Source: Acanthochlamys bracteata | Lineage: Eukaryota > Streptophyta > Magnoliopsida > Pandanales > Velloziaceae | Reading direction: 5' to 3' | Assembly (NCBI GenBank): GCA_019914995.1 | Contig: CM034129.1 | Span: forward strand, 1,625,725 to 1,689,724 | DNA length: 64,000 nucleotides | Part shown: positions 23,700 to 36,100 of the stretch, piece after piece | Position numbering within the stretch: position 1 is the first letter of the stretch | How the letters are laid out: every line of letters starts with the position of its first letter | The notes under the pieces: generated by a model | Database searches by the model: none | What the model saw: the letters and a program-made list of their open reading frames with translations, nothing else | Told to the model about the DNA's origin: nothing | Program-made: the position numbers and the translations under genes

Positions 23700-26600
23700 T
23701 TATTCCATTAGGCTTCTGAGACGCGAGTTTTGCAAGGTGCTGGTATAGTGCTGAGTGAATGCAGCTTTTGCACCTGACTTCTCCAGCTGAATGCATATGA
23801 ACAGCCTTAGGGATAGAACAGTAGAAATAACTATAGCAAAAGAATGAAGAAGAAAAAGGACCTGTAGAAAGGACTCAACTGCAGCTTGATCGTTTGGTGA
23901 AAAGGAAACCTCATCTCGTTTCTTCTGAATGAAGTCAATGTTTTTCTCCACCTAAAGCCATTGATTGAAGACACCATGAAGAAGAATAAGCAAGAATAAT
24001 ACGGTGGAATCTAAGTGGTAAGGAACAGATCAAAAGCCAATTTTCCAGCATGTATCTTGCACTCTTTGCAAGTGCTTGACAGCTTTCATGTGCTATAAAG
24101 AAAGTGTAATTGCAATACTGACCGTCAAGTGAAATCCAAAGAAGAAGGTACTATATCTTAATATTTAACAACATAATCTTGATGAATTTTGCAAGGTTTA
24201 GCAGCAATCACAATTCATGTTTGACGTGAACCAGGATATCTGGTTCCCATTCGTTTGAAGTGGTAAAGAGAGACGCACATTAAGACAAGTACATCTACAA
24301 GTGTTATATATCACATTATCACCAGAAGGTGAAGAAACCCAATGGACCAAATGCAACTTACGTTCCCAAATATATCTACACTCACTACAGAACTAGAAAC
24401 GTAAACTCTAAAGGAACCTATTTAAACAAGTTCTAAGACAAAAGCTCCTTTAAAAGACACTAGTCATACCGTACCTGCTCAATAAAACGCTTCAGAGGAC
24501 GTCGAATACTTTCAGATATATTTCCATCATATAACCTTTTTACGAGAATTAGAGGAATGGTAGCAAGGTCAGAGAAAGATACGTGGAAGCTCCATTGACA
24601 AAAATGGGCTGAAAGAAGCTGGAGTGCACAAAGAAGACACTCCTCATGATAACTCTGTAATTTCAACATGCTTTTGGGTACCTGTATGAATAATGAACAA
24701 AGAATTTAGGTTCGTTAAGAGCACACATAAAGGAGATGGCTACAACATTACCAGAATTGCAATATGCTGTGATGTTATTATAAAAGGAACTATATGTGAT
24801 GATATCAAACTAAGAGCCTGAGACCAAATATAACAACTTGCATTTTTTTTATTATGCGAGTAGTACAAAAACAGTTTTGGATGTTTCCTGACCTTTAATA
24901 GTAACGAGATGTCCACATGCTTTCTTAATGTTGCCTCAGTTTTCCCTGTTCCTTTATATTCAAGACAGTCCAAGACCAATGATGAAACCGGAACGAAAAC
25001 TCCACTAGAAAGGGAGAGCACATTGAGCATGTATACACACTTAAATCTCAAAGGCATGAATCGTGAACCAGCAAACAAGTGAGCTATTCCTCTGATTACT
25101 TGAATCAACAAGAAAAGCAACGGTTGAAGGTCATGATCCTTGATATTAGATGCGACAAACTTGACCCAGAGGTTAGTACAGCTAATGTATTGCCAATTGT
25201 ATATATTCTTCAAATCATCCTGCACCCATAAGGAATAAACTTAAACTTCCTTTATGATCACAGAATTTACTGTGAAACTATCAGTTATGTTTCGATTATA
25301 ATTGAAAGAGATACTGGATAGCTCGCTAAAGAAGCATCTGCATGTTGATGAATCTCGTCTCAAGAAAACATGTAATTGCATAATGGAATACTATACAAAC
25401 TTAAGGAAGAGCATGATAAGAATATGATCGTAGACGCCATGCACAGTGACACTTACCTTTTTCTTTGTTGTAAGAGCTTTCCTCAATAAATGTGCAAGTT
25501 GTTGCACAGAGGTGAGAACTTTGGGATATGCCTTTTGAACATCTAAAGAGCAAATTTCTGCTATTGAACTCCTGAGGAAGGATAAATGTTTCAAACGCGA
25601 GGCCTCAACAAACTTGCAGCGTGTGATAAAACCCTTATACATCTTTACCAAGCAGGTCTCTAAATAGTCTGAATGCGACAGCGAAGCAATGTCTCGTATA
25701 ATGAAAAGTGAGGATAAGGACAGGTCTTCATCACCAGTGGCCCATAAATGAACTGAGATCTGCACAAGCACAAATGTATAATGAGCACCTTGGGAAGGAA
25801 AAACAAAATAAATAAAAAGGATATGCTGCTTTCAGATAAGTGAATAGTATTTTGTATACAGCCTATTAACATCTTCTAATTTTTTTTACTACGTATGTAC
25901 ATGCTATATATTTCACCATTCACTAACACAAATAGCAAGATTAACATCCAATGACAGAGTTGTACCTCAATTAATCTTGCTGCCAAAGACTGGAATGCAG
26001 AGAAAAATACAATAGAAGCTCTAAGCCGAGTCAAGGTGAAAACAAGTATTTGGCTGTCAGTTGCTTGATTTAGTAGGGAAAGACAACTCCTCAGATAGGA
26101 CTTAATCTGTGGCCTTGTAGCATCCCACCTTGATGTATTTTTCAATTTCAGAAAGTTTTCAGTGCTGCAGGGACTTGGGATATTCAACAATTTTCGAAAT
26201 ATACTATCTGCTTCCTGAAGGACAAATGTCAAAACTTCACCGAACAGTTCTCCACTTTGTAGCATTTGAGTTGAAATACCATCAGACTCCACTCCATAAT
26301 GGCATGCAGCACGGAATGCATTGAGAAGACCAGTTAGCGCAGGCCCATCTAGATGTTGAGAAACTAAAGGCAGCCAAACATCTAGAGTATGCCTTGTAAG
26401 AACCTTTCTCCTGCGTGAATTTAGATTATGACAGACTTCTGGTGTATCTTGGATACTTGAGTCATCCCCTTCATCATCGGACTGTATTAGCACAAAGTAA
26501 ACAGCCAATTTCATTCAGTAGAATTAGCACAAGAATTAAAAGGAGGTATGGATCGTGCTTATATAAACAATGATTAAGATTTATGATATGTGAAACAACA

Positions 26601-28780
26601 TATAGTAATTCATAGAGCACAAACATATAAATTGAGCTTCATCATGCACATAGTTTAAGCATTGTGCATCTAAGAAGAATACTAGGGGACAAGTATCGTG
26701 ATTCAAAAAGATATCAAAAGGAAAATTAAAACTTACATCTTCTTCACTTTTAAGATGCTCCAGTGTAGCTTTATGACTTTCAAGAAAATCTGCAAAACCT
26801 GGATCCTTGTAGAAAATAAAGGTCAGAAACATCAGTATATGTCATACAGAAACTGGCATTAAAATCTACTGGTAGAAATATATTTAAGAAAATTACTAGA
26901 AAAACAACCAGTCTCCAAAATCCATCACATAGGAAATCTAAAGAAGAACCATATGCACAGCTGGGAAGACAGAAGCAAGTCAGTATCCATAAAGATTCAC
27001 TCCATTGTTTCTCAGTGGCTTTTAGCTACCCTTGTCAATCGTCCAAGTCGATCACGGAAAGCCCTCATTCCTTTACATGCAGCTGACATCCATGTACCAT
27101 GGACTCTTCACTGACGCTTCATTGTTGCAAGACAATTAGTTTCCTAAACCTATTGTCAATCTTTGCCTTATGTTCTATGCCAAGCTACCATAGTTAGGAT
27201 TATTTGTGTTTCAAAAATAATCTACAACAATCCCCTCTACTCATGTTGATTTTTGTCTGATGAAAATTAGAAAACACATGGTGGCACTAGGTGTTAAGAT
27301 CCCCTATATCCAGATTTATGATTGTAGTCAAAGTAATTTAACAAATCAAGAGGACACATTCTGACAAGCTATAAAGATAACCATACACATATGTAAATAC
27401 GTGTAACACTCGATATGGACTTACTTCTTGTAAGTTGCAAAAATCAATCAACCCAAAATGGTAAAAGGGGAAGGATCGCTTGAATGCACATATACTACGT
27501 AGATAATATCTAAGATACATATATAGAAACTTAAGCATTACCTTCTCAAGTAATTTGTCCAGCTCTTTTCTTCGTTTTGCAACCTCAAGATGAATATCAC
27601 TATTTCCTCGAAATGAAGGCATCTCAAGACCACCTTTAAAAAAATGGTCATTATCATGTAGCAAAGTAAAATACTACCAACATGGATGTATATTAAGTAC
27701 CTCTAGGGTCCTCTTCCTCCTTCCTTACTGAATCATAAGGACAATCAGCATCCTAGAAAAGAATATATAAATTAAAAGCCATGCAAGAAACATGCCACTA
27801 TCAGTCAAGTGCTATAAAAGACATGCCAAAATCCAAGTTCAAGTTAGGTAGATAAAGTGTATATAAGCAGCTCAACTAATGTGGTTACACAATATAAGGA
27901 GAAAATTGTGATCACTAATTTGTGACATTAAAAGTTATTTTGAAGAAAAATCACCCTTTACAATAAATTTATAGAATGCATATGTAGATGTAATGGGCAC
28001 TATTTTCTCATGAAGAAACAAGTGTCCATTAAATTTAACACACAAAAATAAACATTAAAAACAGTTGCAAGATATAAGTTCAAACGCTAAGCATGACTAC
28101 AGATAGGAAAAGGTTGATCAGCAACTTCAGTGCATAGCATGATCCGGTGAAACAACTGATGGAGTGTCCAAAACATACTAGTTGCATGAATCACACGTGT
28201 AATATGTTCGAAAAGTCCAACTTAACTAAGGAAATGCTGAACGCTACTAACATATAAAAAAACAAAGGTCTTAAACAGACCTCTGAGAGGTAGCCATCAC
28301 TATCAGAGATATAATCCATCATATCACCATTTCCTTCGTCAAATAAATCCTCAAGATTACCATTCAGCTTATTTCCATTCAATTGAATATCCTCTCCGTC
28401 TCTAAACATAAAAAACACCACTAGCAAATATTATCACCATGTATCTTTTACGAAATAAATCAATTAAAGATCTCACCTTTCGGTACTCTGCTCCAAATTG
28501 ATCTTCTCAGTTTCCTCCCTAGCACCTTTAGTTTGAACAGTAACATAATAAGATGTAAATTTTCTCTACTTAAAAATGGAATCTTTACAGAAATTCGACT
28601 TTAAATTCAAATAATAAACATATAAATCTTGAATTTTGAAAGTACTCAAAGAACAACGTTATAACCTTGCGCGGCTTTCTTTCGCTTGATTTTGGAAATA
28701 AGCTTGCGATTCTTGCGTTGGACAGATTGCAAATTCTTGCGAGCGAATTTTCTTGCTCTCTTCCCTAGCTTCTTCGCCAT
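23700..28780 (-). CDS. NOC2: Nucleolar complex protein 2 (Noc2 family), 12 exons
   Basis: Noc2-family factor for 60S ribosomal subunit assembly and export; in yeast it pairs with Noc1 in the nucleolus and Noc3 in the nucleoplasm. Exons: 28780-28666, 28525-28477, 28401-28281, 27752-27701, 27633-27542, 26805-26737, 26481-25966, 25759-25457, 25219-24893, 24681-24475, 23951-23862, 23786-23700. Phases join to 675 aa. The N-terminus is highly basic (MAKKLGKRARKFARKN), as in nucleolar members. An acidic stretch with DLFDEGNGDMMDYISDSDG follows, then DPGFADFLESH. The Noc2 domain follows from about residue 180: LTRHTLDVWLPLVSQHLDGP, WQYISCTNLWVKFVASN, RFMPLRFKCVYMLN, and QWSFHVSFSDLATIP. It ends SRLRSLME, close to the usual Noc2 C-terminus. 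It is most like the plant NOC2/REBELOTE proteins. It lies head to head with the ADF gene, about 1.9 kb apart. Confidence 0.93.
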
Positions 28781-28903
28781 TCTTCTTCTTCTTCAATTCC
28801 AAAATCAATTGATCAAACAAAATTGTTTGAACCCCAGCGTTCGATTTTTGTTTTCCTCCGGCGCGAGACGGCAGGCGGGAAGAAGAAAAGGGAAACGGGC
28901 TTA

Positions 28904-28918
28904 TTAGGGTTTATATGG
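28904..28918 (-). promoter_or_regulatory. TATA box fused to a telo-box, NOC2 promoter
   Basis: On the minus strand the sequence reads CCATATAAACCCTAATAAG. TATAAA runs straight into the telo-box AAACCCTAA, about 125-140 bases upstream of the NOC2 ATG. Telo-boxes are known in promoters of plant ribosome and translation genes, which fits this gene's role. The motif is visible; use as a promoter is inferred. Confidence 0.6.
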
Positions 28919-29039
28919 TAATTTACAATATCAGCCTCTCAATATAGGTTTGGTGAATTGAACTCTTATTAGAAAATATTGTAATGGGATGGATGGAGTC
29001 CCGATTATGGTGAGTTTGATATTGCTCACCGCAAAATCA

Positions 29040-29200
29040 ATTTTGTAGTTCTTATTTTATGTTTTTAAATATAACTTTTATAAGATTTAAAAAATTTATT
29101 TAAAAATTTGAAAATAAAAATATAAAACTTATTTTAATAAATAGAAATAACTTATATTTACAAAATTTTATTTCAATATCACTTCCAAACACTTTTAAAT
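29040..29200 (+). mobile_element. AT-rich MITE-like repeat, family 1
   Basis: Right end AAAATTTTATTTCAATATC followed by ACTTCCAAACACTTTT matches the right end of the 21577 copy. It is shorter than the best copies. Confidence 0.45.
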
Positions 29201-29589
29201 TGAATATTTAATCAAATCTAATAAATAATAAACAAACAAAAGCTCACCAACGCCGGCCATTTAAAGATTCGTTATTTTTGCAAATATAAGCCATGCAGAT
29301 CTATGTTATTGCGTAACGAACTTCTATGACTGGAGTTAGCCAAAGATTATACTGGTATCCTTAATATCACGCAGAGGGAGTCAAATTTGTGAAACCTATT
29401 TACTATGGGCTTATAATACGAATAAAATTAGTTATACAGCCGGATACTGCAAGGTTCCATCTCATTCAAGTTTAAGAAAGCAAGAAAAAGAAAAATAGAA
29501 ATCTTAGCAACCGACAAACTAGACCGATAATGAAGGCGACTAGAAATAAAAAATTACAAGAGAACATATCTATCATAAAGTCTACTGAT

Positions 29590-29831
29590 ATTAAACTCAT
29601 TTTTTAAAATGAATTTATAAAAAATGAGTTTCGAATTAAAAATAAATTTGATAATAAATAATATTTGTATTTATTTTATATTAAAAATGAATTAAAATTT
29701 TAAATTTGTAGTTTTAAAATTTTAAAGTTTAAAAATAATTTTTTTAAAATTTAGCTTAAAATTTGTATTTATTTTAATTTAAACATGAATTAAAAATTAA
29801 AAGTAAATTTGAAATATGCGTAAACAAGCCC
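29590..29831. mobile_element. MITE-like repeat, family 2 (GGGCTTGTTT end)
   Basis: AT-rich block ending GCGTAAACAAGCCC, whose reverse complement GGGCTTGTTTACGC resembles both ends of the copy at 35233-35458. The left limit is uncertain. Confidence 0.45.
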
Positions 29832-30244
29832 TTAATAGCAAGCCCCAAGCATATCCAGATTGCAATATACGTCGACCTTTGGATTTAGATCATGTTTTTT
29901 TGAGCTAGCAGTGAGTTAATTAAAAAATTAATTATTAAAAAATAAATTACTAAGAAAGCTTATTTAATTGATAAAAAAACATGAGCTAGCTGAGAATTAG
30001 AAATAAATTTAATAAATTCAGAATAAAAAAAACATAAAAATAAGTTTTTATTTAAATTTGAAAAAAGAAATTTTATATACTTGTAACATATTCTATATAA
30101 AATTATTATTATTAAATTTTAACTTTTTATATTTAAAAATATAAATTAGAAATAATATTTTATGCTTTTTTTACAATTAGAAGTAATATTTTAGTAAAAA
30201 GTAAATGGTGAGGATCAAAAGAGCACGCAGTTCTCTTTGGACGA

Positions 30245-30380
30245 ACATTTATAATACTATATAAAATTTATTTTAAAATATAAATTTTTTTATCATTTAA
30301 TAGTATTTTTAAAATAAAAATAATAAAACTAATTATTCAAATAGAATAATATATTTTATCTAATTTTTAAAAAAATACTT
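30245..30380. mobile_element. AT-rich repeat, probably family 1 (partial)
   Basis: Contains ATTTATAATACTATATAAAA and runs of TTTTTAAAATAAAAATAATA like the family core. Ends cannot be set. Confidence 0.3.
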
Positions 30381-30724
30381 TAAATATCCTCGCACCATTA
30401 ATCATAATACGAGTACTACAAATTACGAAACTAGATATTAGGAGTTTGAGTTTACAAAAGAGTAAACTACCTTTCGGCCTACTTAGTGGGATTGTTTCAC
30501 CGTACAACGCAATAACTTAAAATGAAACTGGACAGAAGAGAATCTTGCTTTCGGGCAACGTAGTACAAGCCCACCACTCCTCTTTTTAATTCTCGTCTAC
30601 AAATCACTCCAAAAAACAATTCAATCAATCAATAGAATTTGTGAAGAAGAAGAAGAAGCAGAGCAATTTCAGAACCATTTCTGTGGATCGAATTTCTTGG
30701 AGGGCTTAGATTTGATTGATATCA

Positions 30725-32653
30725 ATGGCTGCTCTGCTTAGGACATATGTGAGTTTCTTCTGCTGATTGATCTTTGTTGTTTTCAATTGCTAATCAGAAT
30801 TATTGTCTGCGCTTGTTTCCCGTTGTAGATGTGGTGATTGTGATGAAATCGAATTTCTGGCTTTTGTTTTTTAGTTTCTCGAAAGGGATTTTAGTAACGG
30901 TTTTTTATTCTTGAACGAGCTTGATTTTTGTTTTGTTTTGTTTTATTTTGTTTTTATTCGTGATTTTGTAAATCTAGATACTAAGTTTTTAATTAAGAAA
31001 AGGGAAATATGAAGCTGGGTATGCGGCTTGTTTAAACTTCGTAAAATTGGGATTTTTGGTGTCTTGTGCTAATTGGGTGTTTCTCTTTCTTGTTTTTGAT
31101 GTTGTTTGTCTGAAGGAGAGAAAGCAGAGGCTGGTTTTACATGGATTTCTATTGAAAATTTACTTTATGTAAAATTTGCTTCAAAATCTACATATTTGGT
31201 ATATCGGTAAAGTTCTGGCTGTAGCGTAACAAAAAATACTTTGCGAGACATTCCAAGTGTTTTTGTTTGCCACTCTAGGAGACATCTGAATTGCTTCGCT
31301 ATAATAGGAATTTTGGATTAAAAAGTGCAGATTGACAACCTTTCTTTTTACAAAAGTTGTTTAATTGTAGTAGTGACGGTGAAAGGCCTTCTTTAGTTCT
31401 TGTCCAGTTTTGTTAGTCTTTCTCAGGCCTTCGTGAAAAAGGGGAAGAAATATTTTTCTTTGCATGCTGGACCGCACACTAAGTTGCATTCTTTTGCATA
31501 TTTTTCGTCATCAAGTATTGTATTTGTATGTACACTGTTGTTAAGTAGCTACTATTGATCAGCATTTAAGTTAGCATCGCCAAACATGTATTAACCTGTC
31601 AAATACTATGCTCAGTAGTTGTCATCTGTCTTGTAACAGTCAAATGCTTCTTCTGGAATGGGTGTTGCTGATCATTGCAAAAGCACATTCCTGGAGCTTC
31701 AAATGAAGAAACTGCATCGCTATGTGATTTTCAAAGTTGACGAAAAGCGTAAAGAAGTTGTTGTGGAAAAGACTGGAAACATTGAAGAGAATTATGATGA
31801 CTTTGTCTCTTCTCTGCCAGAAAGTGATTGCCGCTATGCGGTATATGATTATGACTTTGTAACTGCTGACAACTGCCAGAAGAGCAAGATTTTCTTCATT
31901 GCTTGGTAAGTCGTCCATACATATTTCACTTTTAAATTTTAACTGGATTGTTTGTGTGGCTTATGTCTGATAAGCCTGATGAGAGTACACTCTACGATCA
32001 CGAACAATGAGAATCTCAATAGAAAGAAGTGTTGATACTTTATGGTTTCATGATCTTTAGAAGTAATTCAATTCTTGCTTAATTGTAAGACGAAACATTA
32101 TACTGTCAGTGTCCTATCTAACTTACATGGTAGAGGATTTGGAACTCTGGTGGAGCAACTAAGGAGAAAGTTCTTGAAAATTTTGAACACTGAAGCCTCA
32201 TTGTATGAATATGTTTGGGAAGTCATTTGAGCATAGTGCAGGATGCTAGATTCTCGAACAAGTTTAGGTACATCAAATTTGTGTTTAATTCTATAGGCTG
32301 GTGTGTAGCTTGGGAAGGCGTGTCATTTTTCATTCCAGTATGAAATATTGTTCTTCGTAGTAATTTTTTGGTAATGAATTGGTCTAACTAGAAAAGACTC
32401 TGGAGGACTTGAGAGACATTTTGCAGTGGTAGCAGTTAATTGATTCATACCCTTTAAGCTTCCTTGATGTATAACTACATGTGCTTTTCTGTCTTGAATT
32501 AGGTCCCCATCTATATCTCGCATCCGATCAAAGATGCTTTATGCTGCCACAAAGGACCGATTCAGAAGAGAGCTGAATGGTGTTCATTATGAAATCCAGG
32601 CCACTGATCCTTCAGAAGTGGATATCGAGGTCCTACGAGACCGTGCAAATTAA
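30725..32653 (+). CDS. ADF6: Actin-depolymerizing factor, ADF6-like
   Basis: ADF/cofilin that binds G- and F-actin and severs or depolymerises filaments. Three exons: 30725-30748, 31640-31905, 32503-32653, giving 146 aa. The single ADF-H domain covers nearly the whole protein. Seen: [19 protein letters not shown] with the phosphorylatable-serine region at the N-terminus, [40 protein letters not shown], the actin-binding block [20 protein letters not shown], and a C-terminus [18 protein letters not shown] ending DRAN. The N-terminal extension ([19 protein letters not shown]) and these blocks match ADF6, the single-member broadly expressed subclass, better than ADF1-4 or ADF5. The first exon holds eight codons, longer than the ATG-only first exon of most plant ADF genes. 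Intron 1 is about 890 bases; long first introns in plant ADF and profilin genes can enhance expression. Confidence 0.93.
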
Positions 32654-33145
32654 TCGTAAACTACCCAAAAAGACTTAATGATATGAAAGAAACCATAGCA
32701 TCTATCAAGTTCTAACTCTGATATGTACTGTGAAAATGATTGTAATATTCCTTGATTGATGGCCAAGTGATTTATATTGAAGGGAGTTTGAATATATGCA
32801 GTGAACATGGTGAATTGATCTCAATTCATTTATAGTTCCATCATTATTTTTCAACTCATTGGTAGTATGCCTTGTGGAATGCTCTACAGACGATACTGAT
32901 TACTGAACTCCATTTCCAATTCTTATAAAAACTATATAAAACAATATTTAGAGGAGTGATATTGCTAAACACTTATATCATCAAATTAGTACATACAGGC
33001 CATTTCCCTGCAAAATTGAAAATGTGATTCAGTACTGCATAAAGTACTATTTTGGTCCTTGATTGCAAACTATTTTGAGGCCAATTTTAACAAACATCAA
33101 ACCAGGAAAAAAACCTGCCGTCTCTGCCGTGGTCTGGGATTCGGT
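32654..33145. other. Spacer between ADF and HISN5
   Basis: Holds the ADF 3' UTR and the HISN5 promoter and leader. The HISN5 frame is open upstream of its ATG back to about 33059, but no in-frame ATG occurs there. No other feature is seen. Confidence 0.6.
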
Positions 33146-36100
33146 ATGGCCTTCTCCCCGTCGGGCTCCTCCGCGGGCTCTTCCTCAATCTCAATTTCCC
33201 AGCATATCCAAATTCAATCGAACTCGAAAACAATCAGTAGCAGCAAATCCTCTTCATTTATTATTAGCAACCTTTCATCATCATCACAATCGATCAACTT
33301 CAGAAAATTTTCATCCCGTTCAACAACAGCTAGTTCGCCAAAGATTCTCCGACGTACTCGATTAATCTCCTCGGCAACCAATGGATCTCCGATCACTACA
33401 ACTGAACAGCGTGTGTATTTTCTTTTGTTTCTGTTGATTCGTGCGTTTGTTGATAAAATGGTTTGATTTGCTATGGTTGGCTTTGGCAGCGGCGAGGACA
33501 GCGGAGGTGAAGAGAGTAACCAAGGAGACGGACGTGCATGTGAAAATGAATTTGGATGGAACAGGAGTGTCTGAGTGTAGTACGGGGATCCCTTTCCTCG
33601 ATCACATGCTCGATGTAAGCGCTCGGTTTCTCAAGCTCAGTTTGTATATTTTTCAGTTATAAAATTTGGTTCTGAGCGTGGGTAGCTTGGAATGGATGTT
33701 GTGACAGCTTAATACTACATGAACTAGTAAAGAATTGTTGATTGCGATGATAAATAAGATAAACAAGAATGACGGTGAGAAAGACAGAGTAATAGTTTGT
33801 CAGGGTTAATTATATATACTTTCTAAGGATATGTTTCTAGCAAATGATATTATGCGTACAACACCCTTGCTCAAGAACAGATTAGGTAGATGCTTGAAAT
33901 TTGTTCACGTCTAAACATTATTAAGCAGCAAATTTTGCACCCTCACTTCATTCCTATGTTGATAAAAATCAGTTTAGATAAGCAGGAAACTTGTTACAAT
34001 GTGTCTGCTAAATCCATAAATGTGAAATGTTATTGCAGCAACTTGCATCTCATGGTCTTTTCGACTTGCATGTGAAAGCTTCTGGTGATATCCACATTGA
34101 TGACCATCACACGAATGAAGATGTAGCTCTTGCCATTGGCACGGTGATTCATTTTTCATTCATTATTATCATATTTTTATTTTATTTATTTTGCTTTTGG
34201 GTAAAATTTTCATTCTATTTTTTCTCTACATTTAATTTTTCAGGCTCTTCTTAAAGCTCTTGGAGACAGGAAAGGAATCCATCGATTTGGACACTTTGCA
34301 GCTCCTCTGGATGAAGCTGCTGTTGAAGTTATACTTGTATGGCACTGTGTTGTCTCTTTCTTTCCTTTTTCCTACTAAATTTATCATAGTAGAGGTTATG
34401 TTTCTTCTCTTTCTCACATGGTAATAGCTTTATCTATAAAGCAAAACTAGTTAGTCTTAGTTTTCGACTAGCTGTTTGATTTTAAATCTCAAGTTATTCT
34501 ATTTGATGCATTATATTTGATCTAATTGAAATCACTAATTAGATTCTAAACTTAGGATGCTCCTCCTTTATATTTATTTGGATTTCCAAGTTGCTTTGAC
34601 ACTCTGCCTCGTGGATGGCTTTTCAAATACATGGGTTTGCTAACGAGAAATTGTATGTTGTGGTGCTAAGTTCTTATATTTTGTTTGGTCATTCAGGATT
34701 TGTCAGGGCGCCCTCATTTGAGTTATGACCTGTGCATCCCAACTGAAAGAGTAGGGACCTATGATACACAGGTAGTTACTTCTTTTCTCCTTGTTGGCAC
34801 AACTGGATCGTCTGTTTAATTTTTTTTGTTTAGGGGTCAAGGAGAGCTTGAGATGAGTTTGTGCATATTAGATACGAGCTACAACATCAGTTTATCCTAT
34901 GATCAAATAAAACTAGAGCTTTTATGTGTTTTGTATTAATTAGATGTGTGTAATTCAGAAAGAACCTCCAATTTCTGAAAATATCAAATACCTGTCATGT
35001 CTGGAAGCAGCCCGGAAGCCTGAGAAGAGGGGATTTCGTAGCATAAATCAACTAGGTTGAGCACAGGCGTTGAGAAGCCATTCCTGAGCTATATGTAATA
35101 AGCTTTTGGGTTTGCATTAGCTGTTACTTGATATATCTTAACTTGGAGTGAATCCCATTTCTTGATATATCAAATGTTTTTTTTTTGGCTTTGTTGGCCA
35201 AGGAAGTCAGTTGAATTACCATGTGAAACATAGGGTGTGTTTACTTTGGGCTAAACTTGAGTTTTGGGAAGTGAATTTTAAAAATTAAATTATATTTAAT
35301 AAAAATTAAAATTTTGTATTAAGTTTGTATTAATAGTAAGTTTTAAATTAAATCTTTAAAAAAAAATTTGATAGAAATTTTTTTTTAAAATTTTTGTTTA
35401 TTTTATATTAAAAGTGATTTTGAAAAAAGTGGAATTGGTGGTGTAGGGAAACAAGCCCATAAGGACTTTTGAATTCTTCATGTACTTGAGGTGGTGACGT
35501 TTCTTTTGAGATATAGGATCTCCACCTCTTAGAACCTTTTGTAAAAGCAACCTAGCTGCAGTAGTTTATGGGAAAATAGTTCCAGTTCATCCTAATTGTG
35601 AAGGATTTTTCCTTTGCACTTGTTGGAAATTTATGTAATCATAGAAAAAACTTGATAGTTCAGTTTTCTGCTTCTCTTGCATGTAAATTTTGTTTTAACT
35701 TGTGTTTGCTTGGAACTGTTGGTGATTTAGTTAGTGGAACATTTCTTCCAGTCAGTTGTCAATACATCAGGGATGACATTACACATTATACAGGTGAAGT
35801 TCCTCTACATTCACTGGAATCTTGGTATATTCTGTTACTCTAGAACATCACTGACAGATATCCCATCATTTTTCGGTGAAGCGTGCTGGCAAGAATTCTC
35901 ACCACATAATTGAGGCAACATTCAAGGCTTTTGCCAGAGCTCTTCGACGGGCTACAGAATATGACTTGCGTCGACAAGGGACTATACCCAGGTATGCTGA
36001 AGTGTACGTCGCTTGTGGAGTTTTTTGAATTTTGACGATAGACAAAATAAACTCTAAATTGAAAGGCTGGCATCTGACAGAGAATAAACAAAAGAGCAAT

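Larger units (their letters stand above)
28781..30724. other. Divergent NOC2/ADF intergenic region with repeats
   Basis: The first ~150 bases are the NOC2 leader and promoter; the last ~100 hold the ADF 5' UTR with a GAA-rich run. In between are three AT-rich repeat copies and no coding signal. Confidence 0.6.
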
